A stretch of DNA of 64,000 nucleotides from Sinomicrobium weinanense (GTDB taxonomy: Bacteria > Bacteroidota > Bacteroidia > Flavobacteriales > Flavobacteriaceae), in contig NZ_JAHKRR010000007.1 in assembly GCF_018863395.1 (NCBI RefSeq), forward strand, positions 142,078 to 206,077, written 5' to 3'. Positions within the stretch are counted from its first letter, which is position 1. Each line of letters starts with the position of its first letter. Positions 8,687 through 16,828 of this stretch are shown here, piece by piece. The position numbers were made by a program, and so were the translations under genes. A model generated the notes under the pieces. That model was not told the origin of the DNA. It worked only from the letters and a program-made list of their open reading frames with translations, and made no database searches.

Positions 8687-8837
8687 AGGGCTTCCGTTTC
8701 ATTGAAATAATCCGTAATTAGCAACTATTGATACTATATTACCTATTTAATATCTATAAATAATACAATTGAGTAATATTTGCGTATTTTTATCACTCCG
8801 CCGAATGAAATGGCTATTTTTTACTGAATTTCTGAGG

Positions 8838-8896
8838 GACGGATGACCGGTGAGCGATGACCTATACGGGCATCTGTCACCGAGCATCGGTCATCT
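8838..8896. repeat. Palindromic repeat (GGATGACCGGT...ACCG..CATC family), copy 1
   Basis: An imperfect inverted repeat with arms GGATGACCGGTGA and TCACCGAGCATCGGTCATC precedes the AraC-type gene. A second copy of the family lies at 11213-11272. The longer reading frame of the regulator gene would translate this repeat, which supports the later start. Confidence 0.6.
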
Positions 8897-8910
8897 ATGC
8901 AAAAAAACAA

Positions 8911-9759
8911 ATGAAAGTACTACCTTTTAAAATTCCGAAGACCAAAGAGGAGTCCCTGATCTACCAGGAGGATTTCGAAAAGGTGTTTTACGACAAGCTG
9001 CATCAGCACGAGGAAATACAAATAAGTATTATTGTATCGGGTGAAGGGAGCCTGATCGTAGGCGACAGTATCAATCATTACAAGGCCGGCGACATCCTCG
9101 TTATCGGCGGGAGCGTCCCTCATGTGTTTAAAAGTGACGGTACTGCAAACCAGTACTCTTTTATGCTTACCCTCTTCTTTACACAGGCTTCCTTCGGACA
9201 GGATTTTTTTCACCTGCCGGAGTTCAGGATGCTGGAAGAGTTCTTCAGGCTCTCGGAAAACGGTTTTAAAGCCTGCACTAAAAAATCAGCATTAAAATCG
9301 CGATTCTTAAAGTTAAAAAAGGCTGACAAGTACAAGCGGTTCCAATTATTTCTCGACATTTTACGCCTGCTTTCCAAGGCGGAAAAACAACCTTTGTCTA
9401 CTTTTATCTATAAAAAAAATTACACGGAAAATGAAGGAAAGCGCATGGGCGACCTCTTCGAATACGTTATGCAAAACTATCATGGTTCCATGACCCTGGA
9501 CACCGCAGCCAATATTGCAAGTATGAGCAAAAATGCCTTTTGCAGGTATTTTAAACAGCGTACCAACAAAACCTTTTTCCAGTTCCTTATCGAGGTCCGG
9601 GTGGAGAATGCCTGCAAGCTCCTGCTGAAGAACAGGGAGCTTTCCATTGCGGATGTTTCCGACCGGTGCGGGTTTCAGAATATTTCGAACTTTAACCGGA
9701 AATTCAAGGAGATCAAAAAAGTGACCCCTTCGCAATACCGCAGGTTACAGGGAAGCTAG
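8911..9759 (+). CDS. AraC family transcriptional regulator
   Basis: A 282-residue regulator. The N-terminal half is a cupin sensor domain (HQHEEIQISIIVSGEGSLIVG, then AGDILVIGGSVPHVF). The C-terminal 100 residues contain two helix-turn-helix motifs of the AraC type (LDTAANIASMSKNAFCRYFKQ and IADVSDRCGFQNISNFNRKFK, then TPSQYRR). It is transcribed divergently from the hydroxyproline genes across a 266-bp gap and is the obvious candidate to control them, possibly with hydroxyproline or a pathway intermediate as ligand (inference). The start at 8911 (MKVLPFKIPKT) is chosen because the upstream in-frame part is intergenic repeat. Its last 15 bases overlap the convergent YjbR gene. Confidence 0.9.
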   Translation: MKVLPFKIPKTKEESLIYQEDFEKVFYDKLHQHEEIQISIIVSGEGSLIVGDSINHYKAGDILVIGGSVPHVFKSDGTANQYSFMLTLFFTQASFGQDFFHLPEFRMLEEFFRLSENGFKACTKKSALKSRFLKLKKADKYKRFQLFLDILRLLSKAEKQPLSTFIYKKNYTENEGKRMGDLFEYVMQNYHGSMTLDTAANIASMSKNAFCRYFKQRTNKTFFQFLIEVRVENACKLLLKNRELSIADVSDRCGFQNISNFNRKFKEIKKVTPSQYRRLQGS

Positions 9760-10113
9760 ATTTTCGCGCTGCTTTTTGGTAAGCCCCCTGACCACCAGAT
9801 CATAGGAATGGTCGATAAGCTCTTCGACAAATCGGGGAGGCAATTCACCGTTATCGATATCCACGGTGTTCCAGTGCCTTTTGTTCATGTGATAGCCCGG
9901 TTGTATGCTCTCATACTCCGCCCTTAATTCGGCAATGCGTTCGGGATCGCATTTCAGGTTTACGGAATGGTCTCCGGCTTCCCATTTATTCAGGGAAGTA
10001 AGTGCAAACATCTTGCCCATGACCTTGAATACTATGGTGTCTTCCCCGAAAGGAGCGTCTTCGGTGGCGCCTTTTTTGTTCAGGCAGTAGTTTCTCAGGT
10101 CTTCTATGTTCAT
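9745..10113 (-). CDS. MmcQ/YjbR family protein
   Basis: A 122-residue protein that matches the YjbR/MmcQ (CyaY-like fold) family along its whole length: N-terminal MNIEDLRNYCLNKKGATED-like segment with FGEDTIVFKVMGKMFAL, then VNLKCDPERIAELR, GYHMNKRHWNTVDI and a C-terminal SYDLVVRGLTKKQR. The family has a double-wing DNA-binding-like fold but its role is unknown. It overlaps the end of the AraC-type gene by 15 bp in convergent orientation. No operon partner is evident. Confidence 0.9.
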   Translation of the reverse strand: MNIEDLRNYCLNKKGATEDAPFGEDTIVFKVMGKMFALTSLNKWEAGDHSVNLKCDPERIAELRAEYESIQPGYHMNKRHWNTVDIDNGELPPRFVEELIDHSYDLVVRGLTKKQRENLASL

Positions 10114-10123
10114 GGTTTATTAG

Positions 10124-10147
10124 TTTTGGAGTTGAGGAGTTTGGGAG
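10124..10147. repeat. GGAGTTT-type short repeats
   Basis: Runs such as GTTTTGGAGTTGAGGAGTTTGGGAG resemble those at 20868-20902; a short-period repeat family in gene gaps. Confidence 0.4.
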
Positions 10148-10192
10148 TAATTTATTGAAATTCATTGTAACCTGTCTTTAGCTCTCAACTCA

Positions 10193-10831
10193 TCAACTAT
10201 CTTCCGTTTTATCCTCGATCAGTTTTTTCTCCCCGTCCTTGATCTCCAGGGCAGAATAATCCAGTTTCCATCCTATGGTCTGAACAATGGTCTCTATGAG
10301 CAATACGGCTTCCAGGACCTCCTTCCGGGCGGTGTCCATCAGTCCGCTCTCCGGTATTTTATCTAGAATATGTTGTTTTGCTTCCTTGTTCAGTTCCGTA
10401 AGGTCCGTAGAGGCAAACCTGTTGAACAGGCCGTTCTTCACGTCATAATATTTCAGGTCGGGTTCTATGGACAATACCTCCGGTTGTGGAAAATCGGTCA
10501 GGACGATCCGTTTTTTCTGGTTGTCGGCCCGCATTTTCACCTTCCGCAGGTCAAACCCTATATGCACTTTGGCATTGATAACAATAAGTGCCTTTTTCTT
10601 ACTGGAAATGAGGCTCAGCAGGTGTTCTTTGGTATTTTCGTAGTGATATATTTCTGCAAAATCGCCTTCCACCGTAACGAGTTTGCACACTCTCCTGATT
10701 TTTTCCAGCAACACTACCGACTGTTTCTGGGTGAGTTGCCTGCTCTGCCTTTTTTTCAGAAAGGTGTACAGCCAGTACGTAGCTATAACACCGATGATAA
10801 GGCCTATGAATAAAGTAGTGATATCGTTCAT
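10193..10831 (-). CDS. DUF4230 domain-containing membrane-anchored protein
   Basis: A 212-residue protein with one N-terminal transmembrane helix (TTLFIGLIIGVIATYWLYTFL), a basic stop-transfer stretch (KKRQSRQ) and a soluble domain resembling DUF4230: LVTVEGDFAEIYHYE, KALIVINAKVHIGFDLRKV, and a conserved middle PQPEVLSIEPDLKYYDVKNGLF. The function of this family is unknown. It lies 10 bp downstream of the DUF4260 gene on the same strand and is probably cotranscribed with it. Confidence 0.8.
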   Translation of the reverse strand: MNDITTLFIGLIIGVIATYWLYTFLKKRQSRQLTQKQSVVLLEKIRRVCKLVTVEGDFAEIYHYENTKEHLLSLISSKKKALIVINAKVHIGFDLRKVKMRADNQKKRIVLTDFPQPEVLSIEPDLKYYDVKNGLFNRFASTDLTELNKEAKQHILDKIPESGLMDTARKEVLEAVLLIETIVQTIGWKLDYSALEIKDGEKKLIEDKTEDS

Positions 10832-10841
10832 ATAATCTTAA

Positions 10842-11198
10842 TTACTCTTCCTTCCCTATGGCTCCCAAATGTGTATTCTTAAAAGAGTTTCCATATTTGA
10901 GCCCGTATCCCAGCATACGGTCAAAGCTGGCATGGGCAAACAGTATTGCCCCGGCCATTTGCAGCGCCTGTACCTGTGTAAAGAAACCCAGCAAATATAC
11001 CGCTATGGCGATACCTTTGTGATGAAAAATGTTATAGGTTATCGCGCCTACCCTGGTATTCCAGGCATATCCTATCATCCCGATATCGGGGGCCAGGAAC
11101 AGGGCAATAAACCACCACCAGGAATAGTCGAGCTGTTGGAAAAAGAAAATTCCAAGGGCCAGCATAAAGAGTTCTTCCAACCGGAGTGTTTGTTTCAT
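10842..11198 (-). CDS. DUF4260 domain-containing membrane protein
   Basis: A 118-residue integral membrane protein with about three hydrophobic helices and the DUF4260 pattern: WWWFIALFLAPDIGMIGY, then TYNIFHHKGIA and a C-terminal AHASFDRMLGYGLKY. Conserved His and Asp residues in and between the helices recur in the family, but the function is unknown. The gene is followed 10 bp later by the DUF4230 gene, suggesting cotranscription. Confidence 0.85.
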   Translation of the reverse strand: MKQTLRLEELFMLALGIFFFQQLDYSWWWFIALFLAPDIGMIGYAWNTRVGAITYNIFHHKGIAIAVYLLGFFTQVQALQMAGAILFAHASFDRMLGYGLKYGNSFKNTHLGAIGKEE

Positions 11199-11212
11199 GT
11201 TTTATGTTTTTT

Positions 11213-11272
11213 AGATGGATGACCGGTAACGGAAGACCGAAGCAAACATCCGTCATCCGTCACCGATCACCT
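11213..11272. repeat. Palindromic repeat (GGATGACCGGT family), copy 2
   Basis: Inverted arms GGATGACCGGTAACGG and CCGTCATCCGTCACCGATCACC. It is related to 8838-8896. The 3' end of the cyclase gene runs into this element: its stop codon (11260-11262) and last few codons are inside it. Confidence 0.6.
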
Positions 11273-12024
11273 ATCTCCCCAGATATTTTATACAATACAG
11301 GTTTGCTCGGCGAAGCATCGTTGACAAAAGATGCTATCTGTAAATTTAGCAAATATGATCCATCCGGTACGGTATCGGGAACAAAAATAAATTCCGTAAT
11401 GGTTGCGTCCAGCCTTATTTTTTCGTTTACGTTCCAGAATGCTTTATGGGCCAACAACTTTCCGTCGTCCTTTTCCCTGTCTACGGAAGGAAGGTCGATC
11501 AACAGGTGCTTTACCCCGGTTTCCCGGAGATAAACGGCAACGGCTTCTTCCAGGTACGGGGGATTGGTATGGGAATATTTTTGGGTCAACTTACCCTTGT
11601 CGTTGGGCAGCGTACGCAGCACCACGGCTTCCGGCTCCTTTCCATGAAGAGCGGTTTCCACCTGTGTTTTTGTTATGACGAGGTCTTCGCCCATAGGTTC
11701 CGGTTGTATGGAGATCAGCTCCGCAATAAAGAAAAACCGTTTCAACACATCGTTAACATTGTAAAATTCCCTGGTGATATGTCCGGCACATTCCGTATGC
11801 GTACCATGAGCATGTGGATTAAAACGGATATTGTTGAAATTGGTCGACGCCCCCGCAGCTACACTTCCGGTCCAGTCGCCCAACTGTACGGGCTCGATTT
11901 CCGGGGCACCGAGATACCAGGCTACGGGATTGTCCTCCGAAGCGCGTAACGGAATGGATATGTCGATAGGTTTGTCAAGGTTTGCCATATACACCTTGTC
12001 CCGGTATTGGATTGTTGTTTGCAT
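11260..12024 (-). CDS. Cyclase family protein (kynurenine formamidase-like metal hydrolase)
   Basis: A 254-residue putative metal-dependent hydrolase of the cyclase/kynurenine formamidase family. The metal-binding signature HAHGTHTECAGHI is intact, and the LLIDLPSVDREKDDG segment contains the later conserved Asp/Glu region. No signal peptide. The family includes arylformamidases and isatin hydrolases; this member could act on N-formylkynurenine or an unrelated amide or lactone, and no kynurenine gene is next to it. The last residues (about GDR and the stop) are encoded by the invading repeat at 11213-11272, so the native C-terminus may have been altered. An ATG 12 codons downstream is an alternative start. 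Confidence 0.82.
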   Translation of the reverse strand: MQTTIQYRDKVYMANLDKPIDISIPLRASEDNPVAWYLGAPEIEPVQLGDWTGSVAAGASTNFNNIRFNPHAHGTHTECAGHITREFYNVNDVLKRFFFIAELISIQPEPMGEDLVITKTQVETALHGKEPEAVVLRTLPNDKGKLTQKYSHTNPPYLEEAVAVYLRETGVKHLLIDLPSVDREKDDGKLLAHKAFWNVNEKIRLDATITEFIFVPDTVPDGSYLLNLQIASFVNDASPSKPVLYKISGEIGDR

Positions 12025-12142
12025 AGTGCAATTTAGGAATAATGGTTTAAAGTTTCAGGTTGCCGGTTGCCAGTTAAAAAAGTTATTCTTGTCTCTTATC
12101 GGCAAAACATATAGTTTTGCCTTTCTGTAAATTTTTATCCCG

Positions 12143-13108
12143 ATGGATATACACAAAACAATCCCGACTGCTTTTTTTGCCTTGTTTTTCCTTTGTCTCT
12201 TTTCTGTTTCTGCCCAGGATATTTCTCCTCAACCGGATGCAGCGATCATACAGCAGCACGTCAATGTCCTTGCTGCCGACGGGATGAAAGGACGCGGCAC
12301 GGGCAGTAAGGGACTGAAAAAAGCGGCCCGGTACATCAAACGCCATTTTAAAAAATACGGGCTTGCTCCTGCGGGAGCCCGGAAATACGGACAACCCTTC
12401 ACAGCAAAGGTTAAAAAGGCCGTAGTTGCTGACAGTTTGCGAAAAGCTAACAACATCATAGGTTTCCTGGACAACGATGCCCCCTATACCATTATCATCG
12501 GCGCTCATTACGATCACCTGGGGATGGGTAAACAGGGCAGCTCCAAACATCCTTCCCCCGAAGGGCTTATCCATAACGGTGCAGACGACAATGCTTCCGG
12601 CGTGGCGGGGCTGCTGGAACTGGCAAGGTATTTTTCCCAAAACGAAACAAGCGAACCGTATAATTTTCTCTTTATCGCATTTTCTGCCGAAGAATTGGGG
12701 CTATTGGGATCGAAATACTATGTGGAACACCCTGTCATCCCCCTCAAAAACATCCATTTTATGTTGAATATGGACATGATAGGCCGCTATAATCCGGAGC
12801 GGGGTATCGGTGTGGGCGGATATGGTACAAGCAGCGAATGGCCTGCAATTTTTGAAGGGATAGAAGCGAAGGTGAAATTCTTTACAGACAATGCCGGAAG
12901 CGGAGGTTCCGATCACGGTTCTTTCTATGCAAAACAAATTCCGGTGCTGTTCTTCCACACCGGAGGGCACCCTGATTATCACATGCCTTCGGACGATGCA
13001 GACAAGCTAAATGCCGAAGCAGAGGCGAAGATCATTGACCTGGAGATCCGTATCATAGAGAATGCTATGAAACAAGGAAAATTACCTTTCACGGAGGTGA
13101 AAAATTAA
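12143..13108 (+). CDS. Secreted M28 family metallopeptidase
   Basis: A 321-residue zinc aminopeptidase-type protein with a signal peptide ending around FSVSAQD. All M28 ligand motifs are visible in order: GAHYDHLG (His, with the catalytic-site Asp), NGADDNASGVA (bridging Asp), FSAEELGLLGS (catalytic Glu and Glu ligand), NMDMIGR (Asp) and TGGHPDYHMPSDD (His). The ligand set suggests an active enzyme. It probably works in the periplasm or outside the cell, removing N-terminal residues from peptides. It is isolated on the plus strand between minus-strand genes. The family does not reveal the residue preference. Confidence 0.9.
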   Translation: MDIHKTIPTAFFALFFLCLFSVSAQDISPQPDAAIIQQHVNVLAADGMKGRGTGSKGLKKAARYIKRHFKKYGLAPAGARKYGQPFTAKVKKAVVADSLRKANNIIGFLDNDAPYTIIIGAHYDHLGMGKQGSSKHPSPEGLIHNGADDNASGVAGLLELARYFSQNETSEPYNFLFIAFSAEELGLLGSKYYVEHPVIPLKNIHFMLNMDMIGRYNPERGIGVGGYGTSSEWPAIFEGIEAKVKFFTDNAGSGGSDHGSFYAKQIPVLFFHTGGHPDYHMPSDDADKLNAEAEAKIIDLEIRIIENAMKQGKLPFTEVKN

Positions 13109-13187
13109 TCTGGGATAGGGCCGTAACACCTGTACTGAACAGAGTCGAAGTATGCTACGGCTTTACTTACGGTTTATAACAGGGTAT

Positions 13188-14315
13188 TTATTTTACAAAA
13201 AAGAGATCAGCAGCAATACCATCGGCCAGGAATTTGCCTTTTGATGTTGTTAGCAACACGTGTTCATCAAGGCTTAGCATACCGTTTTCTATATGTTTTC
13301 CGGCCTGTTTTAACAGATAACGGCTGTATTCCGGTCCAAAATCCTTTTCCACCCGGGCAGGAGAAATCCCCCAAATGGTCCGCAAACCGGTCATCACATA
13401 TTCATTATAGCGATCCGTTTCGGTGAGTATTTCTGTTTCCCTGGGCAGTTCTTCCCGGTTTATGGCTTTGATATACCTGGCATTATTGGCAATGTTCCAG
13501 CTTCTGCCCCGGCCGTCATAACTGTGTGCCGACGGACCGATGCCCAGGTATTTCTTCCCCAGCCAGTAGGCCGTATTATTTCTTGAGAAATAGCCTTCTT
13601 TGCCAAAATTGGACAGTTCATAATGGACAAATCCATCGGATTGGAGGGTTTCGGCCAGGATAGCAAACTGCTCTCCGGCCTGTGCTTCATTGGGTGCATC
13701 GGCCTTTCCAACACGGATAAATTTTTCGAGTGCTGTTTTAGGCTCTACGGTCAGGGCATAGGCCGAAATGTGAGGGATTTGATATTCAAGTGCCCTGGCC
13801 AGGTTTTCCATCCACCGGGAGTTGTCCATTCCGGGGATGCCGTAAATGAGATCAATGGTCATATTATCGAAATACCGTGTTGCCCCGGACAGGCATTTCC
13901 GGGCTTCGTTGGCATTGTGAGCACGGTTCATCCATTTCAGGTCCGTATCAAAAAACGACTGGATACCGATACTCAGCCGGTTTACAGGAGAAGCCGCAAG
14001 TTCTTCGATCTTTTTTGCCGAAAGGTCGTCCGGGTTAGCTTCTACGGTGATCTCCGGGTTTTCATCCACCCTGTAATGCGTATAAACGGTGTTGATAAGC
14101 TGAGATAATTCACCCGCTGATAACAGGGAAGGCGTGCCCCCGCCGAAATAAATGGTCTCAACCTTTTCGTCCCGGAACTCCTCCTTTCGCAATTGCAGTT
14201 CTTTTTGCAGGGCACGTATCATCTCCTCTTTTTTCCCGGTAGATGTGGAAAAATGAAAATCGCAATAGTAACATGCCTGTTTGCAGAACGGTATGTGGAT
14301 GTATATGCCTCCCAT
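13188..14315 (-). CDS. hemW: HemW, radical SAM heme chaperone (coproporphyrinogen III oxidase-like)
   Basis: A 375-residue cytosolic radical SAM protein. The iron-sulfur cysteines are Cys11, Cys15 and Cys18 in CKQACYYCDF, followed by the GGGTPSLL motif that contacts SAM and a C-terminal HemW domain. The cluster is CxxxCxxC followed by Asp-Phe, and HemW proteins lack the extra N-terminal region of true HemN, so HemW (heme insertion) fits better than an oxygen-independent coproporphyrinogen oxidase. It starts with MGGIYIHIPFC, the normal HemW beginning. It lies downstream of ruvC on the same strand. Confidence 0.93.
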   Translation of the reverse strand: MGGIYIHIPFCKQACYYCDFHFSTSTGKKEEMIRALQKELQLRKEEFRDEKVETIYFGGGTPSLLSAGELSQLINTVYTHYRVDENPEITVEANPDDLSAKKIEELAASPVNRLSIGIQSFFDTDLKWMNRAHNANEARKCLSGATRYFDNMTIDLIYGIPGMDNSRWMENLARALEYQIPHISAYALTVEPKTALEKFIRVGKADAPNEAQAGEQFAILAETLQSDGFVHYELSNFGKEGYFSRNNTAYWLGKKYLGIGPSAHSYDGRGRSWNIANNARYIKAINREELPRETEILTETDRYNEYVMTGLRTIWGISPARVEKDFGPEYSRYLLKQAGKHIENGMLSLDEHVLLTTSKGKFLADGIAADLFFVK

Positions 14316-14353
14316 GATATAAATATCTGGTTTCAGGTTTTAGGTTTCAAGTT

Positions 14354-14908
14354 TCACTTTTTGATCCGGCCTTCGTTTTGTTTTACAAAAGCGCTCCAGT
14401 TGTTATATGATTTTTTTTCGCTTGTTTTCCCTGAGTTAAAGAAATGGCACACGGCTGCAGCCAGGCCGTCGGTGGAGTCGAGGTTTTTGGGTAGTGTTTT
14501 GAGATGGAGCAGGTTTTGCAGCATTCCGGCCACCTGTTCCTTACTGGCATTTCCGTTGCCGGTAATGGCCATTTTTATCTTTTTGGGCGAATATTCGGTT
14601 ACGGGAACTTCCCGGGAAAGCCCGGCTGCCATAGCTACACCTTGTGCTCTTCCCAGTTTGAGCATGGATTGTACGTTCTTTCCGAAAAAGGGGGCTTCTA
14701 TGGCTATTTCATCGGGGTGATAAGTATCTATAAGTTCAATGGTCCGCTCAAAGATCATTTTGAGTTTCAGGTAGTGATCGCTGTATTTCTGGAGCTGCAG
14801 TTCGTTGAGTTGCAGGAAATGCATCTCCCTGCCTGTTACTTTAATGAGTCCGAACCCCATGATCGTAGTCCCCGGGTCTATACCTAATATGATCCTCTCT
14901 TTTGTCAA
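14354..14908 (-). CDS. ruvC: Crossover junction endodeoxyribonuclease RuvC
   Basis: A 184-residue Holliday-junction resolvase. Acidic active-site residues are seen at Asp11 in ILGIDPGTTIMGFG, a Glu in IAIEAPFFGKN, and the C-terminal Asp in DSTDGLAAAVCHF. The RuvC dimer cuts Holliday junctions paired with RuvAB, whose genes are not in the window. It is followed by hemW on the same strand, an arrangement often seen in Flavobacteriia. The length is normal, with a short basic C-terminal tail. Confidence 0.95.
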   Translation of the reverse strand: MTKERIILGIDPGTTIMGFGLIKVTGREMHFLQLNELQLQKYSDHYLKLKMIFERTIELIDTYHPDEIAIEAPFFGKNVQSMLKLGRAQGVAMAAGLSREVPVTEYSPKKIKMAITGNGNASKEQVAGMLQNLLHLKTLPKNLDSTDGLAAAVCHFFNSGKTSEKKSYNNWSAFVKQNEGRIKK

Positions 14909-14962
14909 AATCTGAAAAGTTATACAGCTTAAAACAACAAAGGTACGAAGATAGAACGGGTT

Positions 14963-15457
14963 TCAGGGTGCTGCGGAAGAAGATACGACAGCATCGAGCA
15001 CGATGGGTAGCCTGTATTTGGTAGCAACCGGGATATTCCTTTTGAGTGCGGGGTACAGGCCCGGCATTTTTGTCAGACTGACATCTATGATACTGTCCAG
15101 ATCGGGCAGCCGCTTTTCGATCCTGTCGCTCTGCTCTATTTCGGAAACGGAGACCTTCCCGGTATTGGATATGAGAAACCGTACATAAACCGTATCGCTG
15201 ACCCTGCCGTGCATGGCGACCTGCTGGTCTTCTATACCTGCATAAAGATGCTGTATAAAGGTCCTTTCGAAACACTGTTTCTGCTGTTCCTTGTTTGCGG
15301 TTTCGTCACAGGTATCGAACATGGGATAACGGTCTATCTCATTCCAGTTGATGTTCTCTATTTCATCGCGTACAAGCTGATCGGCAGCTATTTTTTCCTT
15401 ATTCCGGTTGCAGGAAGATATTGCAGCCAGCAAAACACCCCACATCAAAATGCGCAT
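14963..15457 (-). CDS. Small lipoprotein with a TonB-C-like segment, function unknown
   Basis: About 164 residues with a lipoprotein signal (MRILMWGVLLAAISSC). The C-terminal part (AMHGRVSDTVYVRFLISNTGKVSVSEIEQSD) resembles the TonB C-terminal beta-sheet region found in stand-alone Bacteroidetes proteins and in the M56 proteins nearby, including a CFERTFIQHLYAGI segment analogous to their CFQE...LLKHIRK segment. This similarity is by eye. The start at 15457 is chosen because it gives a proper signal peptide; a longer frame starts at 15520. It lies upstream of ruvC on the same strand, with a 54-bp gap. Confidence 0.65.
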   Translation of the reverse strand: MRILMWGVLLAAISSCNRNKEKIAADQLVRDEIENINWNEIDRYPMFDTCDETANKEQQKQCFERTFIQHLYAGIEDQQVAMHGRVSDTVYVRFLISNTGKVSVSEIEQSDRIEKRLPDLDSIIDVSLTKMPGLYPALKRNIPVATKYRLPIVLDAVVSSSAAP

Positions 15458-15609
15458 AAACGTGAACCTGCCCAGGTCATATCGCAATATCGCAAAGAAA
15501 AAGTCTCCTGTCTTTCGCATAAAACACCCGTTGAATGCTGAAAATTACGACTTTTTGAGAAATTCAAACAAAAATATTGTGATTTCCGTGCTTTTTCAGA
15601 TATAACAGG

Positions 15610-16788
15610 CTATTCGGCCTCCCCATTCATATGCATTTCCTTTTTAATGGCAGATATCCGCTTTTTCGCATAATTATTGTAGTATGCTCCCCGGTCGGAA
15701 TTCCCGAATTTTTCAGTAAAACGCTGGTAGTATTTCAACTTTAATTCGGGGTCGGCATAATAGTTATCGGCTGTAAGGCATATCCTGTAATAGAGATGTG
15801 CGTTGTCCGGGGCCTGGGCATAGGCTTTTTGGAGATAGTCCAGACCTGTTTTGACATCTTTTTGCTGAAGGGCAATATTGGCCAGGGTTTCGTATTCGTT
15901 CTCAAAGGTCACTTTCTGTACTTCTATGGCCGTCCTGGCGTATTTTGTCGCGAGTTCGTAGTCTTTTAGTTTTAAATAGGCCTTGCTCATTGCCAGTAAT
16001 GTTTTGGGGTTAGGGTCGATACCATTAAGGTCCAGGGCAGTGCCATAGGCTTCGATCGCCTTTTCATATTCTATTTGCCGTATATAGCAATCGCCCAGCC
16101 TTTCGTAAATATATGCCTTTTCCTCCCCGAGTTCCACCAGGCGTTCGAATTCGGGTACCGCCTCATTATGGTTCCCGTAATTGAAAAAGGCCAGTGCTTT
16201 CAGGTTGATAAGTTCTACCGCATCGGGATAGAAATCCAACCCCTTGTCCACATATTTCAATACCGAATCTTTCTCCCTGTGTTTCAGGTGGTATTTCCCG
16301 ATCTGGTAAATGCTTTTCAGATGGTGATTGTCCAATGCGAACGCATGTTTAAAAGCGGTCAGTGCCATATGGGCATCCCCGGTGCCCTGAATACTTCGCC
16401 CCAACTGGTAGTAGTTGTCCGGATTGAGGCTGTCTTTTTCGGTAAGGGTAATAAACGTTGTTTTGGCTTTTTGGAATTTTTTGGTCTTTAAATAGAGTTT
16501 TCCCAGTTCGTTTTGGGCCAGGAGCATATCAGAGGCTTCTCCCAGTAAATTTTCATATTGTAAAATGGCCTTGCCATAATTGCCGATAGCATTATAGGCA
16601 CGGGCAATCTGCAGGCTGCTGTTTGCCGAGGGGTGTTCTGCATATGCATTGATAGCCATAGTATAATTGCCCAGGGCATACAGGCTGTCTGCGGTGTGTA
16701 AAGCCGGGGACTGTGCCCCGGCCCGTAACATAACAATCAAAAAACCTAAAATCAGGAAAATATTTTTCCTAAACCACATTTTATTCAT
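15610..16788 (-). CDS. Secreted tetratricopeptide-repeat protein
   Basis: A 392-residue protein with a signal peptide (KNIFLILGFLIVMLRAGAQS) followed by eight or so TPR-like units across most of the chain, with the usual Tyr/Ala/Leu pattern (for example AYNAIGNYGKAILQYENLL, YERLGDCYIRQIEYEKAIEAYGTAL, AMSKAYLKLKDYELATKYARTAI). TPR arrays form protein-binding superhelices. Periplasmic location is inferred. It lies just downstream of the M56 gene on the same strand (40 bp), so it may be cotranscribed with the BlaI/M56 genes, but the link is not proven. No enzymatic motif is seen. Confidence 0.8.
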   Translation of the reverse strand: MNKMWFRKNIFLILGFLIVMLRAGAQSPALHTADSLYALGNYTMAINAYAEHPSANSSLQIARAYNAIGNYGKAILQYENLLGEASDMLLAQNELGKLYLKTKKFQKAKTTFITLTEKDSLNPDNYYQLGRSIQGTGDAHMALTAFKHAFALDNHHLKSIYQIGKYHLKHREKDSVLKYVDKGLDFYPDAVELINLKALAFFNYGNHNEAVPEFERLVELGEEKAYIYERLGDCYIRQIEYEKAIEAYGTALDLNGIDPNPKTLLAMSKAYLKLKDYELATKYARTAIEVQKVTFENEYETLANIALQQKDVKTGLDYLQKAYAQAPDNAHLYYRICLTADNYYADPELKLKYYQRFTEKFGNSDRGAYYNNYAKKRISAIKKEMHMNGEAE

Positions 16789-16828
16789 TTTTTATTCTGG
16801 TATTCACAAGGTTAAATACATTGCGGTA

